Shown piece by piece: positions 6,524-13,147 of a stretch of DNA of 13,147 bases; the first letter of the stretch is position 1; each line of letters begins with the position of its first letter. The notes under the pieces were generated by a model. It was given only the letters and a program-made list of their open reading frames with translations, did no database searches and had not been told where the DNA came from. The translations under genes were made by a program, and so were the position numbers. Where the stretch lies: positions 1 to 13,147 of the forward strand of contig JALUKJ010000114.1 in the NCBI GenBank assembly GCA_027056615.1, written 5' to 3'. Origin of the DNA: Campylobacteraceae bacterium (GTDB lineage: Bacteria > Campylobacterota > Campylobacteria > Campylobacterales > Sulfurovaceae).

Positions 6524-7765
6524 TTGATAGATAAAATTACACAGAATGAGCATCTATTTTTTGGAGAGTATAATTTAATTGATTATCTTGACACTTTAGA
6601 TGAAGCGATTGTAGTATTAATAGATATAGAAGAGTTTAAATATTTAAATTTTTCATTAAAAAATAAAATTAGTAAAAAACTTCAAAAACGATTTGCTAAA
6701 AAACTCTTTTCACATATGCCTAAGCATTGTAGTTTTGAGAGAGTATATCTACTCGAACGGGGTGAATTTGTTTTTGTTAAGCCATATAATAAAGATTTAA
6801 TTGTAGAAGAGAATTTAAACAGAATCATAAAAGAGTTTCATGAAAAGGTCAATAGTGCACAAATTAGAATCGGTCTAGTTGACTATACACTTTTTATTAT
6901 AACCTCTTTAGCTTATGGTATGAATGCATTTGAGGATGCAAAAGTGGGCTTGCGTAATCTTTTGCAGAGTAAACAGAGTTTTATTGTAGCTAATAAGTTA
7001 GTTAAAAAGGAGAAAGCATTAGCTGTTAAAAAGCTACAAACATTTAATATGTTACGAAAAGCAATTAATACTTATAATATAGTCTCTTATTTTCAACCTA
7101 TTGTCAATAATCGAACTCAAAAAATTGAGAAGTACGAATCTTTAGTTCGTTTAATAGATGAAGAGAAAAGAATAGTTTCTCCATATTTCTTTTTAGATAC
7201 AGCCAAAGAGGGTAAGTATTATAATGAGATTACAACCATTGTTTTAAAAAACTCTTTTCGGGCTCTATTTTATACCGATATGGAGATTTCTATTAACCTT
7301 TCAACGTTAGATATGACAGAAAATAGTACAAGAAAAGAGTTTTTTGAGCTTTTAGAACGTTATAAAACAGAAACTCATAGAATTACTGTTGAAATTATAG
7401 AGGATGATGATGTTGATGATTTAGCAGTAACTCAAGAGTTTATTGCCTATATTAAATCTAAGGGTATTAAGATTGCTATTGATGATTTTGGTACAGGTTT
7501 TTCAAACTTTTCAAGAATTTTAGCGTATGAACCAGATTATATTAAAATAGATGGTTCACTTGTTCGAGATATTGAATCTAATATAGCTTTTAAAAATATG
7601 GTAGAGACTATTGTATATTTTTCAAAAAAACAGGGTATTAAGACTATTGCAGAGTATGTAGAAAATGAAAATATCTATAAGATTCTTTGTGATATAGGAG
7701 TTGATTACTCTCAAGGATACTACTTTGGTAAAGCAGAACTCCTTAAAAAAGAGTCCCTTTGGTGA
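6524..7765 (+). CDS. Cyclic-di-GMP phosphodiesterase with degenerate GGDEF and intact EAL domain
   Basis: This 413-residue protein is probably cytosolic, with no membrane segment. Residues about 20-160 look like a degenerate GGDEF domain: LIDIEEFK (32-39) matches the conserved strand, but the signature is ERGEF (78-82), so cyclase activity is unlikely. Residues about 180-405 are an EAL domain with all usual catalytic positions: Glu205 in ESLVR, Asn258 in SINLS, Glu290, Asp320-Asp321 in IDDFGTG, Lys341 in YIKIDG, Glu377 and Glu380 in AEYVE, and Gln397 in SQGYYF. The spacing of Asn, Glu, Asp-Asp, Lys, Glu and Gln (32, 30, 20, 36 and 20 residues) fits the family. It should hydrolyse c-di-GMP to pGpG. 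The start is TTG: a stop codon (6521-6523) lies immediately upstream, AAAGG sits at 6511-6515, and the next in-frame ATG is residue 65, inside the domain. There is no sensor domain, so control may be transcriptional or through the pseudo-GGDEF domain. Confidence 0.88.
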   Translation: MIDKITQNEHLFFGEYNLIDYLDTLDEAIVVLIDIEEFKYLNFSLKNKISKKLQKRFAKKLFSHMPKHCSFERVYLLERGEFVFVKPYNKDLIVEENLNRIIKEFHEKVNSAQIRIGLVDYTLFIITSLAYGMNAFEDAKVGLRNLLQSKQSFIVANKLVKKEKALAVKKLQTFNMLRKAINTYNIVSYFQPIVNNRTQKIEKYESLVRLIDEEKRIVSPYFFLDTAKEGKYYNEITTIVLKNSFRALFYTDMEISINLSTLDMTENSTRKEFFELLERYKTETHRITVEIIEDDDVDDLAVTQEFIAYIKSKGIKIAIDDFGTGFSNFSRILAYEPDYIKIDGSLVRDIESNIAFKNMVETIVYFSKKQGIKTIAEYVENENIYKILCDIGVDYSQGYYFGKAELLKKESLW

Positions 7766-7771
7766 TTTGAG

Positions 7772-8377
7772 TTATAGTAGTTCTTGAATAGCTCTTTCTA
7801 TTCTTTCTTGACTTTTTTCTCCTCTAAAGACTTCTTGAGTAACTCCATCTTTAATCAATAGTATAAATGGTAAAACTCCATTCCACTCATAATTCTTTTT
7901 TAATCCATACATTAAATCATTACCCTCCTTTCTATCAATTAGAGGATAATTTATATTAAATTGTTGAATTAAACTATTAGCTTTTCCTTTACTCATTGGC
8001 TCTTGAACTTGTAGAGCTACTATTTGCAGATTTTGATGATATTTTTCTTGTAATGAGTTGATAATAGGTATCTCCTTAAAGCAGTGAGGACAATCTTGAC
8101 CAAAGATTTGTAGTAGAATTATTTTTTCTTTAAAAGGTGGGAAGAGGAAACCTGTATGACTCTCTCCTACTGTTAAAATAGGACCTTGTACTGTTTTAAT
8201 TTTATGGTAAGAAAAGGTAGCTAAGGGTAAGTTTCTCACTTGAGGAGGATTGATAGACGCTGGTGTGGGTACACTATTATTCATTTGAACAACTCTTGGA
8301 GATGTTTTTTGAGGAATACATCCTGTGTAGAGGATAGCAGTCATTAGAAAAGGGAGTAGTGGCAAGTTTTTTTTCAT
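7772..8377 (-). CDS. Thioredoxin-fold lipoprotein (TlpA/ResA-like, CPHC active site)
   Basis: With the start at 8377 this is a 201-residue protein opening MKKNLPLLPFLMTAILYTGC, a lipoprotein signal peptide with lipobox LYTGC (lipidated Cys20). An open frame extends 17 codons further upstream, but that would bury the signal peptide, and AAGGAC lies 6 nt before the chosen ATG. A Pro-rich linker (about 27-52) leads to a thioredoxin fold at about 65-201: the active site DCPHC (Cys96, Cys99) after the strand IILLQIFG, and the cis-Pro in GVLPFILLI (Pro170). It should act as a periplasmic thiol-disulfide protein anchored to a membrane. TlpA/ResA proteins usually carry CxPC; CPHC is the DsbA-type dipeptide, which leaves open whether it is an oxidant or reductant. 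It converges on the EAL gene with a 6-bp gap. The partner is unknown. Confidence 0.82.
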   Translation of the reverse strand: MKKNLPLLPFLMTAILYTGCIPQKTSPRVVQMNNSVPTPASINPPQVRNLPLATFSYHKIKTVQGPILTVGESHTGFLFPPFKEKIILLQIFGQDCPHCFKEIPIINSLQEKYHQNLQIVALQVQEPMSKGKANSLIQQFNINYPLIDRKEGNDLMYGLKKNYEWNGVLPFILLIKDGVTQEVFRGEKSQERIERAIQELL

Positions 8378-8455
8378 AAAAGTCCTTTTTTTTATTATAA
8401 CCTGAGTTCGATGGAATATCATATCCACAAAAGCCTAAATCAGGTTTATATATTT

Positions 8456-8461
8456 ATTATA
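8456..8461 (-). promoter_or_regulatory. Candidate -10 element for the thioredoxin-fold lipoprotein gene
   Basis: On the minus strand this reads TATAAT, about 78 bases upstream of the lipoprotein ATG. The leader would contain a 7-bp inverted repeat, AACCTGA (8399-8405) with TCAGGTT (8440-8446). There is no clear -35 box; the region is AT-rich, so chance matches are possible. Confidence 0.35.
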
Positions 8462-8502
8462 TCCTTAGATACATAAACATATAATAAATATTCAATTTTG
8501 GA

Positions 8503-8517
8503 TTTTTTTGGTATAAT
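8503..8517 (+). promoter_or_regulatory. Promoter of the DAHP synthase gene (T-rich stretch plus extended -10)
   Basis: A T7 run followed by GGTATAAT puts the -10 hexamer at 8512-8517, a good match to the Campylobacterota sigma70 form with a T-rich stretch instead of a -35 box. Transcription would start near 8524, giving a leader of about 20 nt with AAGGA at 8532-8536. Confidence 0.7.
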
Positions 8518-8543
8518 CCCTGAAAATTTTGAAGGATAAGAAG

Positions 8544-9887
8544 ATGAACTGGACACCAAGCTCTTGGAGAGCGTTTCCAATTAAGCAACAACCGACCTAT
8601 AGTGACCAAGAAGCACTAAAAAGTGTAGAAGAGGAGCTTAGTTCATACCCACCACTTATTTTTGCTGGAGAGGCACGAACTTTAAAAGAGAAGTTAGCCG
8701 CTGTAGGAAGAGGAGAGGCTTTTCTACTTCAAGGTGGAGATTGTGCTGAGAGTTTTGCTGACTTTAATACACCAAATATCAAAAATTTTTTTAAACTGAT
8801 GTTACAGATGAATATGGTGATGATGTACTCAACTGGAAAACCAGTTGTTAAAGTAGGTCGTATTGCAGGACAGTTTGCAAAACCACGCTCTTCTGATTTT
8901 GAAGAGAAAGATGGTATTTCTTTACCATCGTATCGTGGCGATATTATTAATGGAGTTGAGTTTACGAAAGAGGCACGTATTCCGAATCCTAACAATATGA
9001 TTCGTGCATATTATCAATCTGCTGCAACACAAAATCTGCTAAGAGCCTTTTCTCGTGGTGGATTGGCCGACCTTAACAAGGTTCATCAGTGGAATTTAGA
9101 CTTTATTAAAGACAATGAGTTGGGGAAAAAATATGAAGAGTTAAGTCATAAGATTGATAATGCTGTTAAATTTATGGGGGCTTGTGGTTTATCAAGTGAC
9201 AAAGTACCTCAACTACATCAAACAACTATCTTCTCTTCTCATGAAGCGTTATTACTTAACTATGAAGAGGCATTGACAAAAAAAGATTCAGAAGTAGATA
9301 ACAAATATTATGATTGTTCAGCACACATGCTTTGGATTGGTGATAGAACTAGAGATTTAACAGATGCACATATAGAGTATTTTAGAGGAATTGCTAATCC
9401 TATTGGTTGTAAGGTTGGAACAACTATGCAAGAAGATGAACTTATTGAACTAATTGATGCATTAAACCCTGAAAATGAAGAGGGTAGGTTAAACCTTATT
9501 GTTCGTATGGGAGCAGATAAGATTCAAGAGTTCTTTCCAAAACTTCTTAAAAGAGTAAGAGATGAGGGTAAAAATGTTGTCTGGTCATGTGACCCAATGC
9601 ATGGAAATGTAGAGAAGAGTTCAACAGGCTTCAAGACTAGAGATTTTAACAATATTCTTTCAGAAGTAGAGCAGTTCTTTGCTATTCATAAAAAGATGGG
9701 AACTGTTGCAGGAGGAATTCACTTAGAGATGACAGGAAATGATGTAACTGAGTGTACAGGTTCAGCCTCTTGTGCGATTACAGCAGATGATTTAGGAAGT
9801 CGTTACCATACCCAATGTGACCCACGACTCAATGCAAATCAAGCTTTAGAGCTTTCATTTAAAATTGGTGAGATGATTAACGAATAA
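8544..9887 (+). CDS. 3-deoxy-D-arabino-heptulosonate 7-phosphate (DAHP) synthase, class II
   Basis: This cytosolic enzyme condenses phosphoenolpyruvate with erythrose 4-phosphate, the first step of the shikimate pathway to aromatic amino acids. The 447-residue protein has the class II (plant-type) family look throughout, opening MNWTPSSWRAFPIKQQPTY. Metal-ligand positions known from the M. tuberculosis enzyme are present: Cys67 in GGDCAESF, His353 in CDPMHGN, Glu395 in HLEMTGNDVTEC and Asp426 in CDPRLN. KVGRIAGQFAKPRS (about 103-116) and RGDIINGVEF are further signatures. It lacks the longer N-terminal extension linked to feedback control in the mycobacterial enzyme. The start is ATG at 8544, 7 nt after AAGGA; an in-frame TTG at 8529 overlaps that ribosome-binding site and is rejected. 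It is transcribed alone from the promoter at 8503-8517. Naming of class II genes varies (aroF, aroG, aroH), so I give no symbol. Confidence 0.95.
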   Translation: MNWTPSSWRAFPIKQQPTYSDQEALKSVEEELSSYPPLIFAGEARTLKEKLAAVGRGEAFLLQGGDCAESFADFNTPNIKNFFKLMLQMNMVMMYSTGKPVVKVGRIAGQFAKPRSSDFEEKDGISLPSYRGDIINGVEFTKEARIPNPNNMIRAYYQSAATQNLLRAFSRGGLADLNKVHQWNLDFIKDNELGKKYEELSHKIDNAVKFMGACGLSSDKVPQLHQTTIFSSHEALLLNYEEALTKKDSEVDNKYYDCSAHMLWIGDRTRDLTDAHIEYFRGIANPIGCKVGTTMQEDELIELIDALNPENEEGRLNLIVRMGADKIQEFFPKLLKRVRDEGKNVVWSCDPMHGNVEKSSTGFKTRDFNNILSEVEQFFAIHKKMGTVAGGIHLEMTGNDVTECTGSASCAITADDLGSRYHTQCDPRLNANQALELSFKIGEMINE

Positions 9888-9906
9888 TTATTTTAAAGAA
9901 GAATAC

Positions 9907-9928
9907 AAGTCCTAATAACATAGGGCTT
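9907..9928. terminator. Candidate hairpin between the convergent DAHP synthase and ABC-F genes
   Basis: AAGTCCT (9907-9913) pairs with AGGGCTT (9922-9928), 7 bp with one G-U pair and an 8-nt loop. It lies 20 bp after the DAHP synthase stop and 20 bp beyond the ABC-F stop on the other strand. The T-tract is poor on both strands. CCTAATA (9911-9917) can also pair with TATTAGG (9947-9953), which would give an alternative fold. Confidence 0.4.
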
Positions 9929-9948
9929 TATGAATTATCTCTTAAATA

Positions 9949-11793
9949 TTAGGAGACAAGAGAAAATAACGGCTCATATTTCTCTTCAATTTTATCTAAA
10001 GTCTCCGAAGCTACTTCAAGCCTTTCAAACAAGTTATCAATTTTTAGTTGAAGTTTTCCAATAGTTTGAGAAGCCTCTATCATAGTAGAGTTATCACCAC
10101 TTTGTGAAGCTTTCATGAGCTTTTCATTTTCAGCCTCTAACTCCTCTTCAAGCTCCATAATCTTCTCTTCACAAAAATCTAACTCTTTTTTATGTGGAGC
10201 ATTCTCTTTACTTCGTGCTTGAATGAGTGCAGAGCGTTGCTTTTTAATTTCAGCTTTACTTAGCTTAGGTTTTGTTAATTGTTTTTGTTTGCTTTGGACT
10301 ACTCCACCTTCTTCTTCCCAACCTATCTTTTCTAAAAACTCATCATAACTTCCATCAAAATACTCAGCTCCACCTTTATGAAAGATAATCAATGCACTAG
10401 CTAATCGACGTAAAAGCATTTCAGAGTGAGTAACCATAATGGTTGAGCCTTTGAACTCCTCTATGGCTGTGCAAAGAGAGTCAATTGAGTACATATCTAA
10501 GTGGTTAGTAGGCTCATCTAGTAGCAGTAGATTAGCTTCTGTTGCTATAATCTTTCCTAACATAACACGGCTACGTTCACCTCCTGAAAGGACAGATATT
10601 TTTTTATCGGCTAACTCTCCACTAAACATCATTGTCCCACATATACTTCGTGTCTGGGCAATACCAAGTTTTAAGCTAACCGATGAAATTTCATCTATAA
10701 TAGAGTTTTTAGTATTGAGCCTTTCAATGTTGGTCTGTCCAAAGTGTGCCATGGTTGTAGATGGGTGGAACTTTAACTCACCCTTTTGTAGTTTGAGTTC
10801 TCCTGCAATGGTATTGAGTAGGGTTGATTTACCTTTCCCATTTTTACCAATAATTGCTAAGGTTTTTCCATTTTCTAAGGCAAAAGATACCTCTTCAAAA
10901 AGCTTTTCATCTTCTTTATAGCCAAATGCTAAGTTTTTAACCCTTAAGTTTATTTTGGCAGGAGTCTCTTTGTAGTTAAAGTTGAATGCAAGGTTATTCT
11001 CACTCTCTAAACTATCCATCTCCTCCATTTTGTCAAGAATTTTCTGTTTTGATTGTGCCAAAGCTGCTGTAGAGGCTCTTGCTTTATTTTTAGCTACAAA
11101 CTCCTCTAGCTCTTTACGCTTTTTCTCTTGATTTTGGCGTGTTTTTTCATAAGTCTCATCACTTAGAGCTAAGGTCTCATCATACTTTTTAGTATTGCCT
11201 TGAATAATTTGTAACGATTTACGCTGAATTCCCATGGTATGAGTGGTAACAGCATCCATAAACTCACGGTCATGAGTAATAAGAATCACTTCTCCCTCAA
11301 AAGAGCATATAAACTGTTTTAGCCAACGTAATGAGATTAGGTCTAAGTAGTTAGTAGGTTCATCTAGTAGAAGCATATTTGGTTCTGTTGCTAAGAGTTT
11401 TGCTAGATTAATACGAATTTGATAGCCACCAGAAAAGCTCATGGGGTCTTTTTCTAAATCTTCACTTGTAAAGCCCAGTCCAAACAGAATTTTCTCTATT
11501 TTATAGAAGTTATATTGTTCATCTTCACTTAAAACCAAAGAACACTCTTCTCTTACTGTAGGTTCAGTAAAGACTAAGTGTTGACGAAGTGTACCTATTT
11601 TATAGTTTTTAGGAATAGATACATCGCCACTGTCATGGCTCTCTTCTCCTAATATAATCTTAAAAAGGGTCGATTTACCTGAACCGTTTCGTCCAATAAG
11701 TCCTATCTTCTGATTGGCATTCATCTTTAGGTTAAGGTTTTTAAAAAGGGTTTGCCCACCAAAGCTTTTTGAAAGATTCGTTAGTTGTATCAT
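9949..11793 (-). CDS. ABC-F family ATPase, YheS-like, ribosome-associated
   Basis: This 614-residue soluble protein carries two ABC nucleotide-binding domains in tandem and no membrane segment, so it is not a transporter subunit. Domain 1 has Walker A GRNGSGKST (34-42), signature FSGGYQIR (about 121-128) and DEPTNYLD (about 145-152). Domain 2 has GKNGKGKST (about 317-325), LSGGERSRV (about 403-411) and DEPTNHLD (about 427-434). A charged helical linker between them (about 213-262, with KNKARASTAALAQSKQK) is the P-site tRNA-interaction motif of ABC-F factors. The C-terminal 100 residues form a charged coiled coil (about 512-605). This layout and length most resemble E. coli YheS, though Uup-type proteins are similar. 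ABC-F factors act at the ribosomal E site and relieve stalled translation; a resistance role is not suggested by anything here. A minus-strand TATAAT lies at 11822-11827, so it need not depend on the adaptor operon upstream. Confidence 0.92.
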   Translation of the reverse strand: MIQLTNLSKSFGGQTLFKNLNLKMNANQKIGLIGRNGSGKSTLFKIILGEESHDSGDVSIPKNYKIGTLRQHLVFTEPTVREECSLVLSEDEQYNFYKIEKILFGLGFTSEDLEKDPMSFSGGYQIRINLAKLLATEPNMLLLDEPTNYLDLISLRWLKQFICSFEGEVILITHDREFMDAVTTHTMGIQRKSLQIIQGNTKKYDETLALSDETYEKTRQNQEKKRKELEEFVAKNKARASTAALAQSKQKILDKMEEMDSLESENNLAFNFNYKETPAKINLRVKNLAFGYKEDEKLFEEVSFALENGKTLAIIGKNGKGKSTLLNTIAGELKLQKGELKFHPSTTMAHFGQTNIERLNTKNSIIDEISSVSLKLGIAQTRSICGTMMFSGELADKKISVLSGGERSRVMLGKIIATEANLLLLDEPTNHLDMYSIDSLCTAIEEFKGSTIMVTHSEMLLRRLASALIIFHKGGAEYFDGSYDEFLEKIGWEEEGGVVQSKQKQLTKPKLSKAEIKKQRSALIQARSKENAPHKKELDFCEEKIMELEEELEAENEKLMKASQSGDNSTMIEASQTIGKLQLKIDNLFERLEVASETLDKIEEKYEPLFSLVS

Positions 11794-11821
11794 TGTATTC
11801 CATTATTGAAGATATTATGGA

Positions 11822-11827
11822 ATTATA
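11822..11827 (-). promoter_or_regulatory. -10 element for the ABC-F gene
   Basis: On the minus strand this reads TATAAT, about 29 bases before the ATG, in the 78-bp gap after the adaptor gene. It directly follows the hairpin at 11833-11849. The ribosome-binding site is weak (TGGAATACA before ATG). Confidence 0.45.
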
Positions 11828-11832
11828 TATTA

Positions 11833-11849
11833 CGTCGGCTGAACCGACG
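11833..11849. repeat. GC-rich hairpin between the adaptor and ABC-F genes
   Basis: CGTCGG (11833-11838) pairs with CCGACG (11844-11849), a 6-bp all-strong stem with a 5-nt loop, standing out in AT-rich surroundings. It lies 23 bp past the adaptor stop, where a terminator would be expected, but no U-run follows on the minus strand. Like the element at 4469-4497 it may be an intergenic palindromic repeat. Confidence 0.45.
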
Positions 11850-11871
11850 CATAAATAAGGAGAGAGGTAAG

Positions 11872-12672
11872 TTAGTTGTTGTCTTTTATTAGTACTTTAG
11901 CGTACATACCAGGGAAGACATTTTTATCTCCTCTATCAAAGGCAATACGCATCTGAATCTTATGAGTCATTGGGTTTGCTGCTGGAACAATGGCTTTAAT
12001 AATACCAATGGTACTATACTTAATAGATGGAATTTTAACAATAAGTTGTTGACCAATGGAGACTTTTGCTATGATACTCTCTGAAACAGAGACATGGATT
12101 TCTAAGTTTTCAGTGTCGACCATCATAATTGTAAGCATACCAGGCATAATCATATCACCAACATTAATATTTCTTCTTACAATAACCCCTTCAGAGGGAG
12201 CTTTCATCTTAAGATAGTTGAAAACACTAGCTAACTGTTTTACTTTAATATTGGCTTGTGCAACCATAACCTGAGCTGAATCTAACATTGCTTTTACATT
12301 TTCGGCTTGAGAGGTTAAATCATCTAAATCGCCAATAAGAGACTTTGTCTTAGTTCTTCTTTCTAAACTATTTTTTCTCTTATTGATATTTTCTAAACGT
12401 TTTCTCCAAAACTCAACAACAATTTTTGATTGTTCTAACATTAAATCAGCTTGAGATTTCATAATATCAAATTCTGCCGATTCCATTTCATAGAGTACAT
12501 CTTCTCGTTTTACATGGTCTCCAACTTTAACATTAACTTTTTTAATATAACCCATATAACGGCTACCTATCATCTTCTGACCATCTGAAACTACCGTACC
12601 AGTTATAGTAATATCATCAGCATATAATAATGATATCATGAGTAAAAACGTTACAATTAAACCTTTTCTCAT
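11872..12672 (-). CDS. RND-type efflux periplasmic adaptor (membrane fusion protein, HlyD/AcrA-like)
   Basis: This 266-residue protein has a signal peptide (MRKGLIVTFLLMISLLYA|DD) and the nested layout of a membrane fusion protein. The first lipoyl half-motif is at about 37-66 (MGYIKKVNVKVGDHVKREDVL). A helical coiled-coil hairpin follows at about 67-150, where an outer-membrane channel would dock, then the second lipoyl half at about 152-178 (LKMKAPSEGVIVRRNINVGD). A beta-barrel domain at about 187-262 ends VFPGMYAKVLI. It is short because it stops after the beta barrel, without the membrane-proximal domain of AcrA. There is no lipobox, so it is predicted free or peripherally bound. It lies 25 bp after the small cytochrome gene, with AAGGA before its ATG. 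No RND pump or TolC-like gene is in the window; the downstream ABC-F protein cannot be its partner. The substrate is unknown. Confidence 0.85.
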   Translation of the reverse strand: MRKGLIVTFLLMISLLYADDITITGTVVSDGQKMIGSRYMGYIKKVNVKVGDHVKREDVLYEMESAEFDIMKSQADLMLEQSKIVVEFWRKRLENINKRKNSLERRTKTKSLIGDLDDLTSQAENVKAMLDSAQVMVAQANIKVKQLASVFNYLKMKAPSEGVIVRRNINVGDMIMPGMLTIMMVDTENLEIHVSVSESIIAKVSIGQQLIVKIPSIKYSTIGIIKAIVPAANPMTHKIQMRIAFDRGDKNVFPGMYAKVLIKDNN

Positions 12673-12697
12673 TCATATTTCCTTTTTTTTTGAGTTA

Positions 12698-13108
12698 TTA
12701 CCATTTACGTATTTGAACATGACATTTTAAACATTGTTGTGTAATTTTATTATAGGCTTGTAATGCTTCTACTGGGTCACCCTCTGCAAAACGCTCTTCA
12801 ATATCTTCTGCTTTTTGTTTAATTTTCTTTTTAATTTTATTGCTCATTTTAATATTATTATTGAACCACTTTTCATAAATATCTTTAGTATTTATCTCTG
12901 ATTCTGTAGGTACAACTTTAACAATAGTCTCTTTAAGTGTCTTTACCCCATCTTTTACAATATCAAGATTGTTATAGAAGAAACCTGTTTGAATATCTTG
13001 CATTGCTTGTGCCATTTTTTGCATGTCTAAAACTCTTTGGGCTTGTGTGTAGGCATTAAGAGAAGTAGTTGCCATCATAAATGCTGGTATTAGTAGAAGT
13101 TTTTTCAT
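12698..13108 (-). CDS. Small periplasmic c-type cytochrome (cytochrome c'/c556-like)
   Basis: This 136-residue protein has a signal peptide (MKKLLLIPAFMMATTSLNA|Y) and one haem c motif, CLKCH (Cys126, Cys129, His130), six residues from the C-terminus. The rest is predicted all-helical and Lys/Glu-rich, as in the four-helix class II cytochromes c' and c556, in which CxxCH sits at the end of the last helix. Several Met residues in the first mature helix (29, 32 and 36) could give a sixth ligand, as in c556, but none can be assigned. With a mature part of about 117 residues it is near the usual size. AAAGGA lies 8 nt before the ATG. It is the first of two genes in the visible operon and precedes the RND adaptor by 25 bp; the operon may begin beyond the right edge. 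Its role next to an efflux adaptor is not known. Confidence 0.75.
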   Translation of the reverse strand: MKKLLLIPAFMMATTSLNAYTQAQRVLDMQKMAQAMQDIQTGFFYNNLDIVKDGVKTLKETIVKVVPTESEINTKDIYEKWFNNNIKMSNKIKKKIKQKAEDIEERFAEGDPVEALQAYNKITQQCLKCHVQIRKW

Positions 13109-13147
13109 TTTTGTATTCCTTTAGATTTGAACTTATCAATATTATTA

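Noticed and set aside
8378..8428. Longer N-terminus for the thioredoxin-fold lipoprotein
   Set aside because: It would place 17 polar/basic residues before a clear lipoprotein signal peptide; the internal ATG at 8377 has AAGGAC at good spacing.
8529..8543. TTG start for DAHP synthase
   Set aside because: It overlaps the AAGGA that serves the ATG at 8544, and MNWTPSSW is the expected family start.
8729..8995. Open frame of 88 codons on the minus strand inside DAHP synthase
   Set aside because: It is antisense to a strongly conserved enzyme, has no ribosome-binding site and no recognisable protein features.
9949..11793. ABC-F protein as the energy-coupling partner of the RND adaptor
   Set aside because: It has two ATPase domains with the ABC-F linker and no transmembrane segment or permease nearby, so it fits a ribosome-associated factor.

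Overview
This AT-rich window looks like the chromosome of a free-living member of the Campylobacterota (Sulfurimonas/Sulfurovum-like). The support is gene-content inference, not a database match: pseudopilins with a Lys-Lys-Ala|Phe processing site, a short RecG of 594 residues, a class II DAHP synthase of 447 residues, and a sigma70-type promoter in which a T-rich stretch replaces a -35 box. There are eleven protein genes, one of them cut by the left edge. I see no tRNA, rRNA, CRISPR array, insertion sequence or prophage, and no gene-free stretch over 300 bases.

Layout. (1) 2-3826, plus strand: an overlapping four-gene operon. It holds the 3' part of a large Asn-rich surface protein and three type IV pseudopilins. 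Family features suggest the MSHA minor-pilin set: MshQ-like, MshD-like (GspI/PilV class), MshO-like (GspJ/PilW class) and MshP-like (GspK/PilX class). The last 35 codons of the MshP-like gene change abruptly in codon usage. (2) 3933-4463: long-form ribosome hibernation factor hpf with its own promoter and a leader rich in ACTTAA motifs. It converges on recG (4492-6276, minus), and the 28-bp gap is filled by a GC-rich palindrome resembling a REP-type intergenic repeat; its flank carries the recG stop codon. (3) 6277-6523: a very AT-rich divergent promoter region with two inverted pairs of the heptamer ATTTTAG. (4) 6524-7765: a c-di-GMP phosphodiesterase with a complete EAL catalytic set and a degenerate GGDEF domain. 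It converges, 6 bp apart, on a periplasmic thioredoxin-fold lipoprotein (7772-8377, minus). (5) 8544-9887: class II DAHP synthase, the entry to the shikimate pathway, with a clear promoter. (6) 9949-11793, minus: a YheS-type ABC-F ATPase. (7) 11872-13108, minus: a small c-type cytochrome followed by an RND-type periplasmic adaptor. This looks like the tail of an efflux operon whose pump and outer-membrane channel are not in the window.

Functional links. The pilus genes and the EAL protein fit a surface-attachment/motility theme, because c-di-GMP controls MSHA-type pili in other bacteria, but nothing in the sequence links them directly. hpf, recG, DAHP synthase and the ABC-F gene are ordinary housekeeping genes. 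The least ordinary parts are the rearranged MSHA-like tip operon with its codon-usage break, the palindrome that supplies the recG stop codon, the ATTTTAG inverted pairs upstream of the EAL gene, and the cytochrome paired with an efflux adaptor.
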